Assembly: GCA_015904045.1 (NCBI GenBank) | Contig: JABMDG010000050.1 | Coordinates: 10,207-18,061, forward strand | Direction of reading: 5' to 3' | Origin: Nitrospira sp. | GTDB taxonomy: Bacteria; Nitrospirota; Nitrospiria; Nitrospirales; Nitrospiraceae | Length of the DNA: 7,855 nt | Shown here: positions 1 through 6,839 of the stretch, in pieces | How the letters are laid out: every line of letters starts with the position of its first letter | Position numbering within the stretch: the first letter of the stretch is position 1 | Made by a program: the position numbers and the translations under genes | The notes under the pieces: generated by a model | The model's input: the letters and a program-made list of their open reading frames with translations, nothing else | Told to the model about the DNA's origin: nothing | The model's database searches: none

Positions 1-1950
1 AACGCCACGAACCTGATCGAGTTTATTCTTGGTCGAGAAGTGCCCGGATTACGGACGCGGATGCTCGAAGTCCCCATCGGCAGCGGATCATACAATGTCT
101 GGAAGCTCGGTGATCCGATCCATTCGACACCCACGGTTGTGGGCGCTCCCAGATCCCGATACGATCTCCAGTATGGAGATGGGACCTATACGGACTTTTA
201 TCAGCAGTATCGGACAAGGCGCCAGGTGGTCTATGTCGGCGCGAATGACGGGATGCTCCACGCGTTCAACGGAGGCTTTTATCATAAGGGAGACAACCCG
301 GCCACGCCAGGCACGGTCGAGCACGGATGGTATACGAAAAATCCCACCGATAATTCGAGTGGTGCAAATCTCGGCGCGGAACTCTGGTCGTTTGTCCCCT
401 ATCAACTCTTGCCGCAGTTGCAATGGTTGGCCAGGACCGACTACTCGCACGTGTACTATGTCGATCTGAAGCCGACTATCGCTGAGGCGAGAATTTTTGC
501 GAACGATGCCGACCATCCCGGCGGGTGGGGAACGATTCTGATCGGCGGATTCCGCCTGGGCGGCAGTTGTGGAAGCTGTATGGCCGGTGGCGGGGCCCAG
601 CCGATGACGGTGACGATCGGTGGAGTGCCGAGGACCTTCTACAGCGCGTACTTTGTGCTCGATATCACCAATCCGGAAGTCGCCCCGAAACTCTTGTGGA
701 GCTTCGGGTCTTCTGGGTTGGGATTGACGACGTCCTATCCGGCCGTCGCCCGTATGAATCCAACGACAGATGCATCCATAGATCCCACAAATGAGAAGTG
801 GTATGTGATTTTCGGGTCAGGTCCCAATAGTTATAGCGCAGATCTGCCGACGCCTCCTCTTCCTGCCACGGCTCAGACGGCCAAGTTGTATGTCGTGGAC
901 TTAAAGGCAGGGCCAGGAGTGGGGTTTGTCAATGTGACTCGAATGCCGATTGGATCGTGGAAATCATTTATGGGTCATGTTGTCACGGTCGATAAGAATC
1001 TGGATTGGCGAACCGATGTGGCCTATGTCGGCCGGACGGCTCATGATGGGACGCTGCCGTGGCGTGGCAAAATGTATCGCCTGAAAATGAATTGTCCAGC
1101 CAATCCCTGTACTCCGATGACGTGGGGAATCCCGAATGGAGTGGATCGCACTCCGACCGAGGTGATCGACACCTTCTTCGATACTCCATCCGGGACGACG
1201 TTTGAGGTCGGGCCAATGGCTTCAGCGCCCGCCGTGACGATTGACGACGCCAATTTGGTCTGGGTCTTTTTCGGCACAGGACGGTACTTTGCCAATATTG
1301 ACAAGGTCGATAACAGCATCCAACGTCTCTATGGGATCAAAGATTCCGTTGTGAACGGCACCTGTACGGAGTTGAGCACCTTTAACTGCTGGGGTGATGA
1401 TCTTGTGGATGCGACGAATGCGGTCATCTGCCTGATTTGTAGCGGGGCGACTAATCAAGTGACTGATCCCACTAACCCGGGTGTCACGACGTTCAACGGC
1501 ACCGGGGCCACGTCAATGGTCGGTCTTGTTCAAAGCAAGGATGGATGGCGTGTAACCCTGCCTGGGCCTGTGACAATAGGAGGGGTTGTCTATGGCGCCG
1601 AACGGTCGGTGGTCAATCCCACGTTGATTGCCGGGACGATTTTCTTCCCGACCTTCAGTCCGACCAATGACTTCTGTTCCTCGGATGGCCAGAGTTATCT
1701 CTATGCCTTGTTCTACAAAACCGGGACGGCCTCGACCGCGCCGGTGATCGGCACAGCTGTGTCCGGCTTAAATACCAACGTGACGACAAAAATCAGTCTC
1801 GGCATCGGGTTGGCGTCGTCGGGAACGATGCATCTGGGTGAGAGTGGAACGCTCAACTTCCAGCAAAGCACAGGAGCGTTCAGCCAAACGCAGACTACGA
1901 CCCCCGACTACGGTAGTCGTTTTGTAAGCTGGGTTCATCAGCGAGATTGA
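1..1950 (+). CDS. pilY1: PilY1-like type IV pilus assembly/adhesin protein, C-terminal beta-propeller (5' truncated)
   Basis: The reading frame is open from base 1 to the TGA at 1948-1950, giving 649 visible residues; the GTG at 40 is internal, so the true start is upstream of the window. Numbering from the first visible codon, the PilY1 propeller signature is clear: LGDPIHSTP near residue 37, then VVYVGANDGMLHAF near 76. A DKNLDWRTD stretch at 331-339 fits the DxDxDxxxD-type calcium loop of PilY1 proteins and is followed by the usual VAYVGRTAHDG strand. A C-terminal FCSSDGQSYLYAL segment is also typical of the family. In characterised species PilY1 is secreted, associates with minor pilins at the pilus tip, and uses calcium binding to control pilus extension versus retraction. 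Nine cysteines are visible, including CxxC pairs at 190/193 and 477/480, suggesting disulfides in an exported protein. The N-terminal half and any minor pilin genes would lie to the left. The family call is firm; the adhesion specificity is unknown. Confidence 0.93.
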   Translation, partial: NATNLIEFILGREVPGLRTRMLEVPIGSGSYNVWKLGDPIHSTPTVVGAPRSRYDLQYGDGTYTDFYQQYRTRRQVVYVGANDGMLHAFNGGFYHKGDNPATPGTVEHGWYTKNPTDNSSGANLGAELWSFVPYQLLPQLQWLARTDYSHVYYVDLKPTIAEARIFANDADHPGGWGTILIGGFRLGGSCGSCMAGGGAQPMTVTIGGVPRTFYSAYFVLDITNPEVAPKLLWSFGSSGLGLTTSYPAVARMNPTTDASIDPTNEKWYVIFGSGPNSYSADLPTPPLPATAQTAKLYVVDLKAGPGVGFVNVTRMPIGSWKSFMGHVVTVDKNLDWRTDVAYVGRTAHDGTLPWRGKMYRLKMNCPANPCTPMTWGIPNGVDRTPTEVIDTFFDTPSGTTFEVGPMASAPAVTIDDANLVWVFFGTGRYFANIDKVDNSIQRLYGIKDSVVNGTCTELSTFNCWGDDLVDATNAVICLICSGATNQVTDPTNPGVTTFNGTGATSMVGLVQSKDGWRVTLPGPVTIGGVVYGAERSVVNPTLIAGTIFFPTFSPTNDFCSSDGQSYLYALFYKTGTASTAPVIGTAVSGLNTNVTTKISLGIGLASSGTMHLGESGTLNFQQSTGAFSQTQTTTPDYGSRFVSWVHQRD

Positions 1951-1980
1951 GATCGTGGGAAACCGTAGGGAGGCATAACT

Positions 1981-2016
1981 GCCCGGTCGTGGCGCGCGTT
2001 GCCGCCACGACCGGGT
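1981..2016 (+). terminator. Strong GC-rich hairpin downstream of pilY1, probable terminator
   Basis: A perfect 13-bp inverted repeat pairs 1982-1994 (CCCGGTCGTGGCG) with 2003-2015 around an 8-nt loop, and a G-U pair can extend it. It begins about 30 nt after the pilY1 stop. The trailing sequence TTCCCTATTCC is only moderately T-rich, so this is not a textbook intrinsic terminator. It may be a weak or Rho-assisted terminator, or a hairpin that stabilises the 3' end of the pilY1 message. Confidence 0.55.
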
Positions 2017-2063
2017 TCCCTATTCCAGCAAGGCGTTTAAATACTCGTGTCCTGAATATTCGC

Positions 2064-3038
2064 ATGCTCCGTCCTAGCTCGGCACAGTTTTCCCTTCTCC
2101 TTGTCTGCTTGCCCATGATGCTGGCGGGAGCTGCCTGCACAAGAGAAGGACCAGCGGAGTCTGCAAAGGCAGCTCCTGCCATTGGAAACAACGGACCGCC
2201 TGTTGTGACATCTGCCAGAATTCTGAATAATCCGCTGTCACTTGACTCGCCCGTGACCGTCACCATTGAAGCCGAAGACCCCGATCGAGAAGCAGTGTCC
2301 TTCCGCTATCAGTGGTATGCGGATGGGACAGCGCTCGCAGGCCAAACGTCTCCTGCGTTGGCGCCGGAGCACCTGCGGCGAGGACAGATGGTGAGTGTGG
2401 AAATTGTTCCTGCCGATGGGGCCCAGACAGGCAAGGCCTATCGAACCGCCGCTGTTGTGGTCGGCAACACGCCGCCCCATATATCCGGGGTTACTGTTAC
2501 CCCGCAGCCCATCGTCATCGGTGAGAATATAGAGGCTCAGGTTGATGCGAGCGATCCCGATCACGACCGGGTAGATCTATCCTATCGCTGGTTCAAGAAC
2601 GATGTCCTGATCAAAGAAGGCGATGAGCCGTTCCTTATGACAACCGGGTTCATTCCCCAAGACCGAATTGTGGTGGAAGTGACTGCGCGAGATATTTCAT
2701 CGACAGGTAATTCCGTTCGTTCCGCTTCCTTGACGGTCGGTAACCGTCCTCCGACGATCGTGTCCATGCCGCCCGCATCCGATACGAAAAACCCATATGA
2801 ATATACGGTGAAGGCTGTCGATCTCGATGGTGACCGGATGGCTTTCCAGCTTGAAGCCGCTCCTCCCGGCATGACGATCGACCAACAGTCCGGTCGCATT
2901 GTCTGGTCTATTCAAGCAGGCCAGTCCGGGACGTTCCATGTCAAAGTGATCGCGCAAGACGGTCGGGGAGGGGCTGCCTATCAGGAGTTTGATCTCTCGC
3001 TGGCAGCGAAGGCTCCAGCCACGCCTGGTCAGTCGTAG
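2064..3038 (+). CDS. Putative lipoprotein with three tandem Ig/cadherin-like domains
   Basis: I do not recognise a named gene. The ATG at 2064 gives 324 residues and starts a lipoprotein-like signal peptide: Arg at position 3, hydrophobic run SLLLVCLPMMLAG, then Cys25 as the likely lipidated residue. The lipobox GAAC is imperfect because position -3 is Gly. The frame is open further upstream to a TTG overlapping the pilY1 stop, but that start would put about 39 residues, coded through the hairpin, ahead of the signal peptide. The mature protein has three beta-rich modules starting at the PP hinges 45-46, 137-138 and 229-230. Each carries an acidic D-x-D motif (DPDRE at 72, DPDHD at 164, DLDGD at 253) followed by an aromatic strand such as YQWY or YRWF. 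The third has a PPGMTID...SGRIVW pattern (267-281) like the He_PIG putative Ig family. Such modules usually act as extracellular spacers or ligand/calcium-binding domains. A link to pili is inferred only from adjacency. No clear Shine-Dalgarno precedes the ATG. Confidence 0.8.
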   Translation: MLRPSSAQFSLLLVCLPMMLAGAACTREGPAESAKAAPAIGNNGPPVVTSARILNNPLSLDSPVTVTIEAEDPDREAVSFRYQWYADGTALAGQTSPALAPEHLRRGQMVSVEIVPADGAQTGKAYRTAAVVVGNTPPHISGVTVTPQPIVIGENIEAQVDASDPDHDRVDLSYRWFKNDVLIKEGDEPFLMTTGFIPQDRIVVEVTARDISSTGNSVRSASLTVGNRPPTIVSMPPASDTKNPYEYTVKAVDLDGDRMAFQLEAAPPGMTIDQQSGRIVWSIQAGQSGTFHVKVIAQDGRGGAAYQEFDLSLAAKAPATPGQS

Positions 3039-3088
3039 CGCATTCCATTCACATAATTCGCTTCTGCCTGTCTCCTTATTTTCTTGTC

Positions 3089-3097
3089 TGCTAGAAT
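3089..3097 (+). promoter_or_regulatory. Candidate extended -10 promoter for the receiver-led gene set
   Basis: TGCTAGAAT matches the extended -10 pattern TGnTATAAT with one mismatch in the hexamer. The best -35-like hexamer (CTGTCT at 3068-3073, 18-nt spacer) is poor, as is tolerated for extended -10 promoters. A start site about 7 nt downstream (near 3104) would give a very short leader before the receiver gene. It lies in the only gap (3039-3118) between the Ig lipoprotein and the next four genes. The call rests on motif matching alone. Confidence 0.3.
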
Positions 3098-3118
3098 CGA
3101 ACTCTATATGAATCGGTT

Positions 3119-3475
3119 TTGGTTGTGGATGACGATCCCCTCGTCTGTGATCTGCTCGTCCAGTTTTTGAGCTTGCGCGGTTACCGTGCGCTGGGTATCA
3201 AGGATGGACAGGATGCATTGCGGGTCGTGGAAGATGTCATGCCTGACGCAATTGTGCTCGATCTGATTATGCCGGGTATGTCGGGCATTGATGTGTTGCG
3301 CGCTTTGCGTGAAAAGGAATATCCGGGGGGCATCATCATCATGACGGGGAGCCACAATGAGGAATTGCTCGATGAGGCCTGGGCGCTGGGCCCGCAGGAA
3401 GTCCTGCTGAAACCGATTGATTTGGAGTGTCTGCTGACCGCAATCCAGCTTGTACTCGTCTGCCGCGAGTGTTAA
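3119..3475 (+). CDS. Stand-alone response-regulator receiver (CheY-like)
   Basis: This 118-residue protein is a single receiver domain with no output domain. The acidic pocket is D4-D6, the phosphoacceptor is D48 within VLDLIMPGMSG, the switch Thr is T76 in IIIMTGS, and the conserved Lys is K98 in LLKPID. All residues needed for phosphorylation are present. Proteins of this type relay phosphate or bind partner proteins, as CheY binds the flagellar motor and PilG/PilH act in twitching motility. No cognate histidine kinase is visible. The start is awkward: the only in-frame start codon after the TAG at 3092-3094 is TTG at 3119. That makes the protein begin at VVDDD and clips strand beta-1, while an ATG at 3108 is out of frame. 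The receiver identity is certain; the exact N-terminus and the intactness of the gene are not. The peptidase gene begins 11 nt after its stop, so the two are probably co-transcribed. Confidence 0.9.
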   Translation: MVVDDDPLVCDLLVQFLSLRGYRALGIKDGQDALRVVEDVMPDAIVLDLIMPGMSGIDVLRALREKEYPGGIIIMTGSHNEELLDEAWALGPQEVLLKPIDLECLLTAIQLVLVCREC

Positions 3476-3486
3476 TACTTTTCCCG

Positions 3487-5700
3487 ATGTTTTCCAGAAC
3501 CTGCCCCGTGTCTGCCATCATCGGACTTCTCTGCATCGCCGGCATTTGGGCCCCCGCTGTGGCTGCGTCGTCTATTTCCGACCGTCCTGTCGTACTTAGC
3601 CATGATCTCGCTGTCGAGTTGCGTCCTTCCACCCATGAATTGATAGGGCGAGATCAGATCGATATCGAATTGCCGCTCCGTGCGGCGGCGGTGACATTCT
3701 CGATCTCGCCGACCGTGAAGATCGATCGCATTCTCTTGAGAGCTCATCCGGCAGCCAGTACTGCCACAGTATCTGATACGGCATTGCCGTTTACGACAGA
3801 GCAGGTTGTGCAGCCGCCTGAGCAAAGAGTGACTGTCGCCCTTCCCGGGGCGCATGACGGGCGTGTGACTCTGGTATGGACCTATCGGGGAACCATCGAC
3901 GATCCGCCAAAAGAACCCCGCCATCTGAGATTTGTGACGCCCAGCGAGACAGCCGGACATATCGGACCAGAAGGCGTGTACCTGAGTAGCGAAAGCCAAT
4001 GGTATCCGGACATCGAAGGGTCGCTCAGTGCCTATCGGCTTACAGCCCTGGTTCCTCAGGGATGGTCTGTGGTGACACAAGGGCAAAAAACGGAGGAGAC
4101 GACGGATGGAGAGCACGTTTCCTCGACGTGGGTCATCTCGGATCGATCAGAAGCGTTGACACTGGTGGCCAATAAGTTTGCCATCAAGTCGCGTGCGTGG
4201 AAAAGCCGTAACGGGAAGTCGATTGAGCTGGCGACGTATTTCTTTCCCGACAATGCGGGTCTGGCGGACGAGTATCTCGACGCTACGTCGAACTACCTCG
4301 ATGCCTATATCCCGATCCTGGGCGAGTTTCCGTTTGAAAAATTCGCAGTGGTGGAGAACTTCTTCGCCAGCGGGCTCGGCATGCCGTCGTTTACATTGCT
4401 CGGCAGCGGCAGCATCAAACGGCACTATGTGCAGCCCTATGCCCTGGGGCATGAGATCGTACATTCATGGATCGGCAATTCGGTATTCAATCGAGCCGAT
4501 CAAGCCAATTGGGTCGAAGGGCTGACGACCTATTTGGCAAATTACTATTGGCACGAATGGACGCACGACGACCGGCAAGCGATGGAGCAGCGGCGGTTGA
4601 TGCTCCAGGGCTATAACGTGCATGTGGCTCCGGACCAAGATTATCCGGTGGCTGCCTTCGTCCGGAAAAGCGACGAGCGGGACAATGCTATCGGCTACCA
4701 CAAATCCGCCTTCGTCTTTCATTTGTTGCGCCGAGAAATCGGAGACGAGGCATTCTGGCGCGGACTGAAGACGTTCGTCAGTCGGTACCGTAACCGCGCG
4801 GCCGACTGGGCAAACATTGAGGCTGTGTTTGCAGAGGAAAGCCGTCGGGATTTGCGGTGGTTTTTTGAACAATGGGTCGAACGGGGCGGCGCGCCGTCCT
4901 TGTCGTTTGGCGATGCGGCTGCCTATCGAGTGACTGGAACTGACGGGCGCGATGTCTGGCGGCTGGCGGTTCGTATTCAACAGGGCGGCCGTCCGTTTCG
5001 GCTGGCGGTTCCCGTCAAGATCGTGATGAACAATGGCACGGAAACCAGATGGGTATCGCTCGGGCTCTCAGCGGAGCACACAGCAGAGTTTACCCTCCAG
5101 GATCAGCCTCTGCTGGTACAGCTTGACCCGGAATTGATGGCCTTCCGCCGGTTAGCCAGGAAGCAATTGCCGCCGATGCTGAACGGCTATGTGACCGACC
5201 GACATCGAACAGTCGTGAAAGCATTTACGGATCCTGCTTCTCCGTTGCAGCAAGTCATCACTCGTATTACCGATCAGGAAACCCAACTGCCGGAATCTCA
5301 GCGGACCAGGGTATTGCCCATAGATGGCGGGCCTCTTCCGCCGGAGGGGTCAGTGCTCGTGTTGGCAGGGCCGGATCAACAGAGTCTGGTTCAGTCGATT
5401 GTACGAGAGTCCTGTGGAAATCTGGCTGTCTTGGGGAGCGAGGGTTTTCAGATCGACGGCCAGACCCATAGTGGGCCGTCGGCCGCGGCATTGCTGTCTT
5501 GCCGTCGGGCGGACGTGCCGGGCAGCGTCGTCACGATTCTCTATGGCGGGACCTCCCAAGCGGTTGCGAAGGTCTCGCGGTTTTTGTTCTATTACGGCTG
5601 GCAGAGCTATGTCATATTCAACGATGGAGCTGCGGTGAAGCGCGGCCTCTGGCAGAACGAGCCGGAGATGAAGGAGGTGCGGATTGAATCAAGTCACTAG
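3487..5700 (+). CDS. Secreted M1-family (gluzincin) zinc metallopeptidase
   Basis: Starting at ATG 3487 the protein has 737 residues. It opens with a Sec signal peptide (Arg at 4, hydrophobic PVSAIIGLLCIAGIW, cleavage after APAVA near residue 27), so it should work in the periplasm or outside. An N-terminal beta-rich region (about 28-230) precedes the catalytic domain. The zinc site is H322-E323-I-V-H326 with third ligand E344 in NWVEGLTTY, and Y404 in GYHKSAF is the likely transition-state tyrosine. The exopeptidase GxMEN motif is replaced by GLGMPS (296-301), and the HExxH-to-Glu spacing is 17 rather than the 18 of PepN-like enzymes, so aminopeptidase activity should not be assumed. A beta-sandwich-like stretch follows (about 470-560). 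A C-terminal region (about 575-737) carries a VLVLAG strand and a YYGWQSYVIF motif; I cannot name that domain. Longer in-frame starts at GTG 3427 and GTG 3469 overlap the receiver gene and would put extra residues before the signal peptide. No good Shine-Dalgarno is visible for any of the three. Its 3' end overlaps the propeller gene by 17 nt. Confidence 0.88.
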   Translation: MFSRTCPVSAIIGLLCIAGIWAPAVAASSISDRPVVLSHDLAVELRPSTHELIGRDQIDIELPLRAAAVTFSISPTVKIDRILLRAHPAASTATVSDTALPFTTEQVVQPPEQRVTVALPGAHDGRVTLVWTYRGTIDDPPKEPRHLRFVTPSETAGHIGPEGVYLSSESQWYPDIEGSLSAYRLTALVPQGWSVVTQGQKTEETTDGEHVSSTWVISDRSEALTLVANKFAIKSRAWKSRNGKSIELATYFFPDNAGLADEYLDATSNYLDAYIPILGEFPFEKFAVVENFFASGLGMPSFTLLGSGSIKRHYVQPYALGHEIVHSWIGNSVFNRADQANWVEGLTTYLANYYWHEWTHDDRQAMEQRRLMLQGYNVHVAPDQDYPVAAFVRKSDERDNAIGYHKSAFVFHLLRREIGDEAFWRGLKTFVSRYRNRAADWANIEAVFAEESRRDLRWFFEQWVERGGAPSLSFGDAAAYRVTGTDGRDVWRLAVRIQQGGRPFRLAVPVKIVMNNGTETRWVSLGLSAEHTAEFTLQDQPLLVQLDPELMAFRRLARKQLPPMLNGYVTDRHRTVVKAFTDPASPLQQVITRITDQETQLPESQRTRVLPIDGGPLPPEGSVLVLAGPDQQSLVQSIVRESCGNLAVLGSEGFQIDGQTHSGPSAAALLSCRRADVPGSVVTILYGGTSQAVAKVSRFLFYYGWQSYVIFNDGAAVKRGLWQNEPEMKEVRIESSH
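5672..5677 (+). promoter_or_regulatory. Shine-Dalgarno fixing the TTG start of the propeller lipoprotein
   Basis: AGGAGG lies six bases upstream of the TTG at 5684, inside the last codons of the peptidase gene. It is the best ribosome-binding site in the window at a usable spacing. It supports both the unusual TTG start and translational coupling of the two genes. Confidence 0.8.
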
Positions 5701-6814
5701 GCCTGTGAGAGTGCTGTTGGGAAGCCTTTGTCTGGCGTTCTCTCTGTCGGCATGCGCTGTAGGGGGAGACCGGCCAAAGGAATCTGCGAAGGCTCTGTCC
5801 GGTTCCACGGAGCGCCATCTTGCCAACATCCGCCAGCTCACCGTCGGCCGCCAGAATGCCGAAGCATATTTTTCATTCGACGGGAACAAACTGATTTTCC
5901 AATCCACCAACAATTGGACGAAGGATGCGGTTGCACCGAGGCTGCGTCCGGCTGATACCGGTCTGGGCTGTTACCAGATGTATGTCATGGACGTGGACGG
6001 TACTCAGGCGCGGCTCGTGAGCACCGGTGCGGGCGCCACGACCTGCGGTTACTTTTTTTCGGGCGATCGGCGACTGTTGTACTCTTCCACTCATGCGGTC
6101 GGGCCGAATTGTCCTCCGAAGCCGAAGCGGGACGGCGCCTATCGATGGGCGCTCGATGACTATGATGTGTATGCCGTGGGTATCGACGGCCAGGGGCTGC
6201 AGCGGCTGACGACGACGCCCGGCTATGACGCGGAAGCCACCGTCTCGCCTGACGGCAAGACCATCGTGTGGACCTCCGTGAAGGATGGGGATCTCGATCT
6301 CTATGCCATGAATCTCGACGGCACGAAAGTTCGGCGCTTGACCGACGACGTGGGTTACGACGGCGGCGCATTTTTCTCACCGGACAGCCGGCGGATCGTC
6401 TATCGGGCAGCGCATCCGACCGATCCGGCCGAGATTGCCCGCTACCAGGAATTGTTAGCCCAGGGGCTGGTCGAGCCGGGCCAGCTTGAAATATTTGTCA
6501 TGAACGCTGATGGATCAGGCAAGAAACAGGTCACTTCCAACGGGGCTTCGAATTTTTCTCCCTTCTTTCATCCTGACGGCCGGCGCATCATTTTTTCCTC
6601 CAATGTAGAAACGCGAGGCGAGGGAGGACGCCCGAGCTTTCATCTGTATTTAGTGGGTGATGACGGGACGGCGTTGGAACGTGTGACGGTGGAAGGGCGG
6701 TTCAACAGTTTTCCCATGTTTTCTCCGGATGGGAAGCGTCTGGTGTGGGCGTCGGACCGCAATGCGAAGGAGCCGGGCGAGTTCAACGTGTTCCTGGCTG
6801 ATTGGATCCCATAA
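5684..6814 (+). CDS. TolB-like beta-propeller (PD40/WD40-like) lipoprotein
   Basis: This 376-residue protein begins at TTG 5684 behind a strong Shine-Dalgarno. The signal peptide (VRVLLGSLCLAFSLSAC) ends in a good LSAC lipobox, so Cys24 is the predicted lipidated residue and the protein is expected to be anchored in a membrane facing the periplasm or exterior. Six PD40-type motifs of the form SPDGK-x-IVWTS recur at residues 64, 126, 188, 232, 296 and 347, consistent with a six-bladed propeller as in TolB. Further landmarks are GYDAEA (180-185), GYDGG (224-228), FPMFSPDGK near 344, and a C-terminal NVFLADW. From memory these mark a widespread TolB-like family distinct from true TolB, and no tol-pal genes are near. 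Propellers of this type usually bind proteins or peptides; the partner is unknown. The overlap with the secreted peptidase suggests the two envelope proteins are made together and may cooperate, which is inference. Confidence 0.88.
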   Translation: MNQVTRPVRVLLGSLCLAFSLSACAVGGDRPKESAKALSGSTERHLANIRQLTVGRQNAEAYFSFDGNKLIFQSTNNWTKDAVAPRLRPADTGLGCYQMYVMDVDGTQARLVSTGAGATTCGYFFSGDRRLLYSSTHAVGPNCPPKPKRDGAYRWALDDYDVYAVGIDGQGLQRLTTTPGYDAEATVSPDGKTIVWTSVKDGDLDLYAMNLDGTKVRRLTDDVGYDGGAFFSPDSRRIVYRAAHPTDPAEIARYQELLAQGLVEPGQLEIFVMNADGSGKKQVTSNGASNFSPFFHPDGRRIIFSSNVETRGEGGRPSFHLYLVGDDGTALERVTVEGRFNSFPMFSPDGKRLVWASDRNAKEPGEFNVFLADWIP

Positions 6815-6839
6815 AGCAGCAGTCGATCATGAGTGACCG

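Noticed and set aside
1947..2063. TTG 1947 as the start of the Ig lipoprotein, overlapping the pilY1 stop
   Set aside because: It would place about 39 residues coded across the hairpin ahead of a lipoprotein signal peptide and lacks a ribosome-binding site. ATG 2064 starts the signal peptide cleanly.
3427..3486. Longer peptidase start at GTG 3427 (or GTG 3469)
   Set aside because: Both overlap the receiver gene and add residues before a complete signal peptide that begins at ATG 3487. Neither has a Shine-Dalgarno. GTG 3469 cannot be fully excluded.
3472..4116. Minus-strand open frame of 214 codons
   Set aside because: It lies antisense to the peptidase gene, has an Arg/His-rich composition typical of a shadow frame, and shows no recognisable domain or start signals.
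4465..4980. Minus-strand open frame of 171 codons
   Set aside because: It is antisense to the peptidase catalytic region, with no motif or ribosome-binding site. The + strand there encodes clear zinc ligands.
5684..6814. True TolB of the Tol-Pal system
   Set aside because: It has a lipoprotein signal rather than a plain cleaved one, has different conserved motifs, and no tolQ/R/A or pal genes are adjacent.
6815..6839. Terminator between the propeller and PAP2 genes
   Set aside because: The 25-nt gap has no stable stem and no T-run.
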